This document shows, piece by piece, positions 29,833 through 36,052 of a stretch of 36,267 nt of DNA; the first letter of the stretch is position 1, and each line of letters starts with the position of its first letter. Origin of the DNA: Flavobacteriales bacterium (GTDB lineage: Bacteria > Bacteroidota > Bacteroidia > Flavobacteriales_F > PHOS-HE28); the NCBI GenBank assembly GCA_016705545.1, contig JADIYA010000026.1, positions 1-36,267 of the forward strand, read 5' to 3'. Below the pieces are notes generated by a model. The model was not told where the DNA came from, searched no databases, and saw only the letters and a list, made by a program, of their open reading frames with translations. The position numbers and the translations under genes are program-made.

Positions 29833-30821
29833 CGGATGATCGAGACGTAGCCCGTGTATGGATCGGAGCGGCCCTCGAGCGGGTTCAGCTCGATGTGGTA
29901 GTAGTAAGTGCCCTCGCTCAGCGGCCGGCCATTGCGCGTGCCGTCCCATGGCTCGCGGTAGCCATTGCTATTGAACACGCGCTGGCCCCAGCGGTCGTAG
30001 ATCATCACCACCGCACCGGGGTAATCCTGGATGCCCGGGATCTCCCAGGCATCGTTGCGGCCATCGCTGTTGGGCGAGAAGGTGTTGGGCGGATTCACCA
30101 GCCGCACCACATCCACCACCACCGTATCCGTGTAGGTGCAGCCATTGATGGTGGTGGTCACCGTGTACGTGGTGGTGCTCGACGGGTTGGCGATGGGATC
30201 CGGGATGCCATTGCCGCTGAGGCCGCTGGTGGGCGACCAATCGTAGGTGGTGCCGCCGAAGGCGTCGAGCTGCACCGCGCCGCCCTGGGCGATCTCCGCA
30301 TCAGGGCCCGCTGAGAAATCAACGCCGATCACATCCACGCCGGGGCCGCTCACGTCGATGCCGAAATCGCATTGCGCGGGGGTGACGGTGCCGCCGTTCT
30401 GCGCACCGCTCACCACCACCCAGTACTGCGTATTGGGCGCGAGCGGCTGCGTGGTGATGCTGAACGGCATGCTGTCCGTCTGGCACGGACCCACGAAGCC
30501 GAAGTTCGCGGGATTGCAATTGGCGCTGCCGGAGAGCACCGCCATGCTCAGCTCATTGTCCATGCCGCCCACCAGCGGGCAGTTGATGCCATTGAGCGAC
30601 ACGGTGGCCGTGCCGCCAACGCTGTTGGTGGTGAAGGTGTACCACACCTGGCTGCCGCCCGGCTGGCAATACACCGGCCCAGCGCCGTTCGCTCCCGTGT
30701 TGTTGCCCGTTGCGGCCTGCTGCGCGCAGAGCTGCGATGCCGTGGCGCAATTGCTATTGGCGGGCTGCGCGAAGGCGCTCGCGGCGACAAGCGAAAACAG
30801 GGATGCGAGGACCAGGCGCAT
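29829..30821 (-). CDS. T9SS type B (CHU_C) surface protein with pre-peptidase-like and PKD/Ig-like domains
   Basis: 330 aa from the ATG at 30821, chosen because it gives a clean signal peptide (MRLVLASLFSLVAASAFAQ); the upstream extension is Arg/Cys-rich and unlikely. Residues ~20-165 look like a bacterial pre-peptidase C-terminal-type beta domain (ANSNCATASQLC, VWYTFTTNSVGGTATVSL, LAPNTQYWVVVSG). Residues ~175-240 form one PKD/Ig-like domain (GPDAEIAQGGAVQLDAFGG...TYTVTTTINGC). The last ~85 residues are a CHU_C sorting domain (NTFSPNSDGRNDAWEIPGI, VMIYDRWGQRVFNS, EGTYYYHIELNP). First gene of the surface block and small compared with the two giant cargos downstream. Function beyond surface display is unknown. 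A weak promoter-like GGGCAACTTGCGG lies at about 30864-30871 on the minus strand. Confidence 0.87.
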   Translation of the reverse strand: MRLVLASLFSLVAASAFAQPANSNCATASQLCAQQAATGNNTGANGAGPVYCQPGGSQVWYTFTTNSVGGTATVSLNGINCPLVGGMDNELSMAVLSGSANCNPANFGFVGPCQTDSMPFSITTQPLAPNTQYWVVVSGAQNGGTVTPAQCDFGIDVSGPGVDVIGVDFSAGPDAEIAQGGAVQLDAFGGTTYDWSPTSGLSGNGIPDPIANPSSTTTYTVTTTINGCTYTDTVVVDVVRLVNPPNTFSPNSDGRNDAWEIPGIQDYPGAVVMIYDRWGQRVFNSNGYREPWDGTRNGRPLSEGTYYYHIELNPLEGRSDPYTGYVSIIR

Positions 30822-30955
30822 GGGTGCGTGCAGGGGGCACGCGCACGCGCGCACTGCCCCGCCGCAAGTTGCCCGCAGCCTGCGCGGCGCCCGGCAAGGG
30901 CCACAGCGCATTTTCACACAGCGTTCTGTTAAGGGGCGGGAAGCGGGAAGGAGAG

Positions 30956-31027
30956 TGACCCCACCAGGAGTCGAACCTGGATCAAGAGTTTAGGAAACTC
31001 CTATTCTATCCATTGAACTATGGGGCC
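30956..31027 (-). tRNA. tRNA-Arg (anticodon CCU)
   Basis: Read on the minus strand: acceptor GGCCCCA/TGGGGTC (one G-T pair), D arm TAGTTCAATGGATAGAAT, anticodon stem GGAGT/ACTCT around loop TTCCTAA (anticodon CCT, decoding AGG), T arm GGTTCGACTCC, discriminator A, CCA not encoded. AGG is rare in this high-G+C sequence, where CGC is the dominant Arg codon by eye. No obvious terminator hairpin follows on the minus strand before the CHU_C gene. Confidence 0.95.
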
Positions 31028-31067
31028 GGGCGCCGGAGCGACAGGGCCTCCCTGCGGAAGGCGGGCG

Positions 31068-31075
31068 CGAAAGTA
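31068..31075 (-). promoter_or_regulatory. -7 box of tRNA-Arg
   Basis: Minus-strand TACTTTCG, identical to the -7 element before tRNA-Gln, 40 bases upstream of the tRNA. At the expected -33 position (about 31096-31099) there is no TTTG; that position now lies inside the left end of the MITE-like element that begins at 31093. Confidence 0.55.
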
Positions 31076-31084
31076 GGATCATGC

Positions 31085-31092
31085 GCTCATCG
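31085..31092. repeat. Target-site duplication, left copy
   Basis: GCTCATCG, identical to the eight bases directly after the element (31348-31355). It abuts the left terminal inverted repeat with no spacer and lies within the tRNA-Arg promoter region. Confidence 0.8.
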
Positions 31093-31347
31093 GGTAGTGT
31101 CTCAGTTCGAGCCAATCGCAGGGTTGATGCAGCCCAGCTAGCGGCTAGGGTAGAGCGGTTCAGAAACCACGTGCGGTAGGTGTCCACGGCCAGCGCGGCC
31201 GCGCCCGGCTCGGACAGCCTGTGCCGCGGGCATTGTGCGAGCCGGGACTGCGGCTTTGGCCGTGGTTGATCTTTGGCTCCACCTTTCCATCAAGGGAAAG
31301 GTGGAAATGATACTCGGCATTGAGCCTTCGCAAACTGAGACACTACC
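31093..31347. mobile_element. 255-bp MITE-like element with 15-bp TIRs and 8-bp target duplication
   Basis: Perfect 15-bp terminal inverted repeats (GGTAGTGTCTCAGTT at 31093-31107 and its complement at 31333-31347) bound the element. It is flanked by exact 8-bp direct repeats GCTCATCG at 31085-31092 and 31348-31355, a classic transposition footprint. The interior is too short for a transposase and contains no convincing gene; it has a strong hairpin (11-bp stem TCCACCTTTCC, loop ATCAAG, 31278-31305). TIRs beginning GG plus an 8-bp duplication are as reported for IS1595-family elements; the family assignment is inference. It lies exactly between the tRNA-Arg promoter and the stop codon of the CARDB-like gene. 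Confidence 0.85.
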
Positions 31348-31355
31348 GCTCATCG
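31348..31355. repeat. Target-site duplication, right copy
   Basis: GCTCATCG directly after the right terminal inverted repeat. It contains the stop codon (TCA on the plus strand, 31350-31352) and the last codon start of the CARDB-like gene, so the insertion duplicated the stop codon without damaging the frame. Confidence 0.8.
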
Positions 31356-32348
31356 CGGCGCGGCATCGAACAGGTCGATCAGGCCCACCTGCGTCTCGCG
31401 GCCATCCTCGCTGAGCACGATCGCATAGCTCCCGGCGGGCTGCGCCGATAGGTCGATCGGGTACTCTTTGTTCAACTGCTCCGGCACGGGCCATTCCATC
31501 AGCACTTCGCCGCGGCCATTCTTCACGGACAGTCGCGCTGACTTGGCGGCGAACAGATCCACCAGGGCCATGCCCCTTCCCGGTCGCATCAGCAGCAACG
31601 CATCCGTGCGCGAGGGCGCATCGAGCGGAGCATCGGTCTCCACCCTGAACTGGTACAGCGTGCCTTCCTTCGGCGCGCTGCGCACCGCTTTCAGCAGATC
31701 GGCACCGGCGCTGATGATCCGGACCGATGCCGCATCGGCCTTGCCGCTGTCCACGGCATGCAGCAAGTAGCTGCCCGGCGGCAAGCGCAGTGTTTCGCTC
31801 AGCACCGTGTCGTTGCCGGACTTCCATGCGTGATCGATGTGCACCGGACCGCGCGTGCTCTCCAACCGGATGCGGCCGCCATTGCCTGCAGGCACCCGCA
31901 TGCGCACGGTGAGCGGGCTGCCCCATGCATCAGCCGAGGTGAAGGTGCCGCTCAGCGTATTGTCGGCCTTGTTGCGGTCCTTGCGGCCGTTGGGATCGCC
32001 CAGCGATACGGTGAATGTGTTGGCGCCGGGGCGCATGTCGATCAGGTGCGTGAGCTTCACCTCGGTGGTGGCGCCGGGTGCCAAGCGGCCTGTCCACGCG
32101 AACATGCGCGGAGCGAAGCCCACCGTGCCGTAGCGCACGGAGATGCCCGACAGCGACTCGGTGCCCTTGTTGGCCAGCACGATCCGCGGCTCCTGCACGG
32201 CCGGATTGAGCGCCGCGTGCGCGGGATCGTCGCTCGGAACGATGATGGCCACGACGGCGGCATCGAAGCGCGCGGGTTTCCGGGCGGGCTTCTGCGCAGC
32301 GGCGAAGAGCGGCAGGAGCACCGCGACAGGGAGCAGGACTGGTTTCAC
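31350..32348 (-). CDS. Secreted CARDB-like protein with T9SS type A-like C-terminus
   Basis: About 332 aa from a GTG at 32348, which gives a clean signal peptide (MKPVLLPVAVLLPLFAAAQ); an in-frame GTG at 32387 would add an unlikely Arg-rich leader. Residues ~25-130 resemble a CARDB/APHP adhesion-type beta domain (FDAAVVAIIVPSDDP, PRIVLANKGTESLSGISVRYG, APGATTEVKLTHL, NKADNTLSG). A middle beta-rich region follows (~135-240). The last ~75 residues (VDLFAAKSARLSVKNGRGEVLMEWPV..., IDLSAQPAGSYAIVLSEDGRETQVGLI) resemble a T9SS type A sorting domain in pattern, though the usual opening NP-containing motif is not obvious. Probably exported to the surface; no enzymatic motif seen. It stands alone, divergent from the GT-C gene, with a MITE inserted at its stop codon. 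Confidence 0.6.
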   Translation of the reverse strand: MKPVLLPVAVLLPLFAAAQKPARKPARFDAAVVAIIVPSDDPAHAALNPAVQEPRIVLANKGTESLSGISVRYGTVGFAPRMFAWTGRLAPGATTEVKLTHLIDMRPGANTFTVSLGDPNGRKDRNKADNTLSGTFTSADAWGSPLTVRMRVPAGNGGRIRLESTRGPVHIDHAWKSGNDTVLSETLRLPPGSYLLHAVDSGKADAASVRIISAGADLLKAVRSAPKEGTLYQFRVETDAPLDAPSRTDALLLMRPGRGMALVDLFAAKSARLSVKNGRGEVLMEWPVPEQLNKEYPIDLSAQPAGSYAIVLSEDGRETQVGLIDLFDAAPR

Positions 32349-32394
32349 GGCGCCGAAGCTGCGCACGCCGGGGCGTTCGCGCAACACGCACTTC

Positions 32395-32402
32395 TACATT
32401 CG
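32395..32402 (+). promoter_or_regulatory. -7 box of the GT-C / menB operon
   Basis: TACATTCG fits the TAnnTTCG form of the Bacteroidota -7 element seen repeatedly in this window. It ends 11 bases before the ATG at 32414, predicting a very short (under about 10 nt) leader. No clear TTTG is seen at -33. Confidence 0.5.
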
Positions 32403-32413
32403 TCGCTGAACGC

Positions 32414-33898
32414 ATGCCGGCGCGCTTCCTCCCCCACCTGCTCATCGCGCTGCTGGCGCTGGTTTGCGCGCAAGCCTGGAACCGCATCAACATCGGCGCG
32501 ATGGGCGATTCGCCGGCGCGGGCCAATGTCCGCGATGGCCGTGCCCTCACCAGCACCGACGATGCCTCCTACCTGCAAGGCGTTGATCGGTTGCTCGGCG
32601 CCCGGCCCGACCTGGAGCAGGCGCCAGAGACGCGCCGACCATCGCTCCGCGCTCCGGGCTACTCCCTCTTCTACCTGCTGCCCCGCCTCGTGCTCGACCC
32701 GCTGCCCGCCATCAGTGCGCTGGTGTGGATGCAATGCCTGCTCTACGCGTTCACCGTGGCCATGCTGTGGGACACGCTGGTGCGCAGCGGCATCGATGGC
32801 CGCATCCGTTGGCCGCTCATCCTCGCCTTCGCCGCCTTGCCGACTTTCCACGGCTTCCTCTTCCACACGCTCACCGAAGGCATCACGCCATCGCTCGCCA
32901 TGCTGCTGCTCTGCTGCGCGTTGCGCGATCAGCACGCCACGCATCGCCGCTGGCTCTTCGCAGGTCTGCTGCTCTGGTCGCTGCTGATGTTCACGCGGCC
33001 CGCCTTGCTGTGGACAGGCCTTGCCCTGCTGCCGGGATTGCTGCGGATCGGTCGGCTGCGCGCATCGGCTTTCGCGCTGCTCGCGGTGGCGCCACTGCTC
33101 TGCTGGTGGCTGGTGAACGTGATGCGCGCCGACGCACTGGTTGGCCTTCACCCCTTGTACTCCGCAAGCGCTGCGGGCATCAACCGTCCCACGCATGGGG
33201 CCTTCTGGGAACTGGCCAAGAGCTGGGGCGCGCGCGGCGATGATTTCCACGCGGCGATGGAAGCCGGCTACCGGGCGGCGATCCGTTGCGACACGGCTTC
33301 GCGCCATGCGGACGCGTTCATCGCATTGGCACCCGACGGCCTGCTCACCGCCGAACTGGAAGCGGAGACACGGCAGGCTTTCAGCCGATGGCAGCGCTTC
33401 AACTGCGAAGAGCTCGCGCCTGCGCTGACGAGCGCGCGCGGCACGATCGCCATCACCACGCGCTCCGAGCAAGGCATCCTCTTCGCGCTCGAATCCATCA
33501 CTGCCGAATGGCGCCGCACGCATCGTTGGCATCATCATGTGATCGTGCCATTGCGCGTGCTGAAGCAGATGGTCGCGCACTCGAACCTCAACCTCTGGGT
33601 CTTCCAACACACCTGGCGCGGCCAACCGGCCATGGAAGCGCTCCGATGGTTCTCCGCGATCCTGCACGCGTTACTGATCGCAGCAGCGGCATTGGCCTTC
33701 CTCTTGCGCGTGCCGCTGCCGGTGCGCTTGCTCTCCTTCGGCTGCGCCGCCTACCTCTTCTACCTGGCCTACGTGCAACGCGGCGTGGAGGAGCGCTACA
33801 CCTTGCCGGTGCTCTTCATCGGGGTGGCGTGCGCAGGGTTCGTGGCACAACTCATCCTCAAAGCGAACTTCACCGCCGCAATATCTAAGCGCACATGA
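32414..33898 (+). CDS. GT-C-fold polytopic membrane protein, putative glycosyltransferase
   Basis: 494 aa with about eight to ten hydrophobic segments. The first (FLPHLLIALLALVCAQAW) is followed by an extracytoplasmic loop with TSTDDASYLQGVDRLL, resembling the acidic first-loop motif of GT39/ArnT-like GT-C enzymes. More helices lie at about residues 80-260 (LLCCALRD, RPALLWTGLALLPGLLRI). A long soluble stretch (~265-395) precedes two or three C-terminal helices, and the ending VQRGVEERYTLPVLFIGVACAGF is like the E-x-RY-x-LP motif of GT39-type proteins. The family assignment is by fold-like pattern only; donor and acceptor are unknown. The stop overlaps the menB start (ATGA), which shows coupling but does not imply a menaquinone role. 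Confidence 0.6.
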   Translation: MPARFLPHLLIALLALVCAQAWNRINIGAMGDSPARANVRDGRALTSTDDASYLQGVDRLLGARPDLEQAPETRRPSLRAPGYSLFYLLPRLVLDPLPAISALVWMQCLLYAFTVAMLWDTLVRSGIDGRIRWPLILAFAALPTFHGFLFHTLTEGITPSLAMLLLCCALRDQHATHRRWLFAGLLLWSLLMFTRPALLWTGLALLPGLLRIGRLRASAFALLAVAPLLCWWLVNVMRADALVGLHPLYSASAAGINRPTHGAFWELAKSWGARGDDFHAAMEAGYRAAIRCDTASRHADAFIALAPDGLLTAELEAETRQAFSRWQRFNCEELAPALTSARGTIAITTRSEQGILFALESITAEWRRTHRWHHHVIVPLRVLKQMVAHSNLNLWVFQHTWRGQPAMEALRWFSAILHALLIAAAALAFLLRVPLPVRLLSFGCAAYLFYLAYVQRGVEERYTLPVLFIGVACAGFVAQLILKANFTAAISKRT

Positions 33899-34765
33899 CC
33901 AAGTCACGCATGCAGCTCCAGGCCGCTCCGCCCGAATGGCGCGAGGCGAAGGCCTACACCGACATCACCTATCGCAAGTGCAATGGCGTGGCGCGCATCG
34001 CCTTCAACCGGCCCGAGGTGCGCAATGCCTTCCGTCCGCATACGGTGAGTGAGTTGCTCGATGCCTTCCACGATGCACAGGAGGACACCGAGATCGGTGT
34101 GGTGCTCTTCAGCGCCGAAGGACCGAGCCCGAAGGATGGCGTGTGGAGCTTCTGCAGCGGCGGCGATCAGCGCGCGCGCGGGCATCAAGGCTATGTGGAT
34201 GGGGCAGGCACGCCGCGCCGGAACATCCTCGAAGTGCAACGATTGATCCGCTTCATGCCGAAGGTCGTCATCGCTGTCGTGCCCGGCTGGTGCGTGGGCG
34301 GCGGCCACAGCCTGCACGTGGTGTGCGACCTCAGCCTGGCGAGCAAGGAGCATGCGGTGTTCAAGCAGACCGATGCCGATGTGACGAGTTTCGACGGCGG
34401 CTACGGCAGCGCCTACCTCGCCAAGATGGTGGGACAGAAGCGCGCGAGAGAGATCTTCTTCCTCGGGCGCGACATCCCCGCTGACCGCGCTTACGAAATG
34501 GGCATGGTGAACGCCAGCGTGCCGCACGCCGAATTGGAGAGCACCGCGTGGCAGTGGGCGCAGGAGATCCTCGCGAAATCGCCCACCGCGATCAAGATGC
34601 TGAAGTTCGCCTTCAACCTCACCGACGATGGCCTGGTGGGCCAGCAGGTCTTCGCCGGTGAAGCCACGCGCCTCGCCTACATGACCGATGAGGCGAAGGA
34701 GGGCCGCAACGCCTTCCTCGAGAAGCGCAAGCCGCAGTTCGGGAAAGGGGAAGTGGATTCCATAG
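33895..34765 (+). CDS. menB: 1,4-dihydroxy-2-naphthoyl-CoA synthase (MenB); apparent +1 base near the 3' end
   Basis: Crotonase-fold enzyme that closes the naphthoquinone ring from o-succinylbenzoyl-CoA in menaquinone biosynthesis, cytoplasmic, usually a hexamer. Family motifs are RPEVRNAFRPHTV (CoA site), FCSGGDQ (oxyanion hole), PGWCVGGGHSLHVVCDL (second oxyanion glycine region), DADVTSFDGGYGSAYLAKMVGQKRA (active-site Asp/Tyr segment) and FLEKRKPQF. As written the frame continues to 34845 with a 30-residue tail unlike MenB. Removing one G from the GGGG at 34747-34750 gives the normal MenB ending GKWIP and a stop at 34763-34765 (289 aa, close to E. coli MenB at 285). I therefore place the real end at 34765 and treat the extra G as a likely sequence error. 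Its ATG overlaps the stop of the GT-C gene. An alternative start is Met at residue 5. Confidence 0.92.
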
Positions 34766-35026
34766 GAATGGCCGCATACCGGGTCAAGCCCGGGAGGACG
34801 GCGCAGAGGCGAGCGGGCGAGGCACTCAACAACACGCTACCATGACAGGCTCCTCACGTTGTGCGCGACCCAGCAGGCCGTGGACACCCCATGCATGCAC
34901 CTGTCCTCGAGCAAGCACGCTTACGGATGCCCGAAGCGGATTGCACCCTTACCGCATCCTTCTGCAATCCTCTTCGTGACAACCGCGGAGTGTCCTCCTC
35001 GCTCATCGCAGCGCGAGCCGCGTTCG
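34766..35026. other. Non-coding stretch after menB
   Basis: 261 bases with no supported gene. Short open frames on both strands have no recognisable domains and no start-site signals, and a 379-codon minus-strand frame that crosses this stretch is antisense to the 188-aa gene and looks like a G+C artefact. No strong terminator hairpin with a T run is visible after menB. Confidence 0.5.
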
Positions 35027-35034
35027 TACATTCG
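35027..35034 (+). promoter_or_regulatory. Promoter-like -7 box TACATTCG
   Basis: Identical to the -7 box before the GT-C gene. It predicts a transcript start near 35040, the first base of the outer helix of the structured segment 35040-35286 and about 267 bases upstream of the 188-aa gene. Confidence 0.45.
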
Positions 35035-35039
35035 CACCG

Positions 35040-35286
35040 CATCCCGAGCGTTCCGTGCAAACGGAACCGCCAACCGAGTGGACGACACCACGGTGGCCTG
35101 AGGGTGGCTTGAAATACCTCGCTTCGGCGGCGGATCCAAGGCAAGTCGACATCTGTGGGCTTGCGCTCGTCCGCCATCCGTTCGAGGTATCCCAAGCCAC
35201 CCATTCGATGCGGACCGGTCCGGTCAAAAACAGTCGTCGCCAGGACCATCCGTGATCGTGAACCGTTGCGCAGGGCGCTCGGGGTG
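35040..35286 (+). ncRNA. Candidate structured leader or small RNA upstream of the 188-aa gene
   Basis: An outer helix can pair CATCCCGAGCG (35040-35050) with CGCTCGGGGTG (35276-35286), 11 pairs including one U-G. Inside it are a GNRA-type hairpin TTCCGT-GCAA-ACGGAA (35051-35066); a GTGG/CCAC hairpin (about 35078-35091); and a rod whose base is GGGTGGCTTG..ATACCTCG (35102-35121) pairing with 35183-35202 at 18 of 20 positions, continued by GGCGGA/TCCGCC (35129-35134 with 35170-35175) and GCAAG/CTTGC (35141-35145 with 35160-35164). The outer helix ends 20 bases before the ATG at 35307, an arrangement typical of cis-acting leaders. It matches no RNA class I recognise (no RNase P, tmRNA or SRP signature). 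A free-standing RNA such as a divergent 6S RNA is the alternative. Confidence 0.4.
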
Positions 35287-35306
35287 TACTTAAACCCAAC
35301 ACGCCC

Positions 35307-35873
35307 ATGCGACAGGAACTTTCGACCTCCCTCTTCAGCATCACCCACCGCGGCCGCACCATCACTGGCCGCCAAGTGCTGCGCAACCACCGACAGCTCA
35401 CGGTGCAACTCGTGCATCCGCACGGACTGCTGGTGTGCCACCTCAACATGCCTGCGTTCATGGGTGCCTGTGGCGCCACGCTCATCGGACCCTTCGGCGA
35501 CGAGACGCGTGAACGCGTGCTGCGCCTCTTGTACGCCGATGCCGTGCGCTTCCGCAGCCTGCTGCCCGGCATGGTGCAATCGCTGCCGCCCGGCGATGAG
35601 CGCACCAGTGCCTTCATGGAGAGCATGGACGAGCAGTTGGAGCGTGCGCACCGCGAGTGTCCCGAGACGCAAGCGCTGCCCTGGAACCACCCGGTGCGCT
35701 TCCGCAAGGAGGTGCAGTGGCTGCGCCATCAGGGCGAATGGCCCGACGGCAGGCGCCTTTCGCTCCTGCACGAGGACCCCGAGATGGAATGGCAGCTGCT
35801 GCTCCTGCTGCACCACGCGCTGCATCAGCGATTCAACGTGGAAGGCGCCTGGGGAGAATGGGTGGGGAATTGA
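35307..35873 (+). CDS. Hypothetical protein, 188 aa, probably cytoplasmic
   Basis: I do not recognise this protein. It has no signal peptide or membrane helix. The N-terminal ~55 residues look beta-rich (LFSITHRGRTITGRQVLRNHRQLTVQLVHPHGLLVCHLNMP). The middle is helical and acidic/basic (DETRERVLRLLYADAVRFRSLLPGMVQ, FMESMDEQLERAHREC), and the C-terminus is helical and His/Leu-rich (MEWQLLLLLHHALHQRF) followed by NVEGAWGEWVGN. The ATG at 35307 is the first in a good open frame and follows the structured segment 35040-35286. Coding is supported by the long frame with codon bias like its neighbours; the overlapping longer frame on the other strand is less protein-like. Confidence 0.65.
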   Translation: MRQELSTSLFSITHRGRTITGRQVLRNHRQLTVQLVHPHGLLVCHLNMPAFMGACGATLIGPFGDETRERVLRLLYADAVRFRSLLPGMVQSLPPGDERTSAFMESMDEQLERAHRECPETQALPWNHPVRFRKEVQWLRHQGEWPDGRRLSLLHEDPEMEWQLLLLLHHALHQRFNVEGAWGEWVGN

Positions 35874-35956
35874 AGTCGGCCTCCCAGCTCTGCGCCAGGT
35901 GGCTGCACGGCTTTGAGCGTGACCCGATACCGCCAGCCCACGATCAGCTGCTGCGT

Positions 35957-35989
35957 ACCCGTGTAAAAAGCCCCCACGCACCCGTGTAA
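35957..35989 (+). repeat. Short direct repeat between the last two genes
   Basis: ACCCGTGTAA occurs at 35957-35966 and 35980-35989, 23 bases apart, with a C-rich spacer. A CCACGC/GCGTGG pair just after could form a loose hairpin. It lies in the 179-base gap after the 188-aa gene; terminator, operator or chance are all possible. Confidence 0.3.
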
Positions 35990-36019
35990 GCACCGGTGGT
36001 GGGCGTGGTTGCGCCTCGA

Positions 36020-36027
36020 TACGTTCG
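36020..36027 (+). promoter_or_regulatory. Promoter-like -7 box TACGTTCG
   Basis: Fits the TAnnTTCG form found before several other genes here and lies 25 bases before the ATG at 36053. No clear -33 TTTG; GTTG at about 36008-36011 is the nearest candidate, though its spacing is too short. Confidence 0.4.
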
Positions 36028-36052
36028 TCGCGCCGAACCGAACACCAGCATC

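Noticed and set aside
31138..31926. Open frame across the MITE-like element as a transposase remnant
   Set aside because: It is mostly antisense or out-of-frame reading of the CARDB-like gene and shows no DDE or zinc-finger motif in the element part.
35040..35286. RNase P RNA, SRP RNA or tmRNA
   Set aside because: None of the conserved primary motifs of these RNAs is present; only the generic fold suggests an RNA. A divergent 6S RNA could not be excluded.
34854..35993. 379-codon minus-strand frame crossing the region after menB
   Set aside because: His/Ala/Arg-rich with no recognisable domain, antisense to the 188-aa plus-strand gene and covering the structured segment; no promoter-like signal on that strand.
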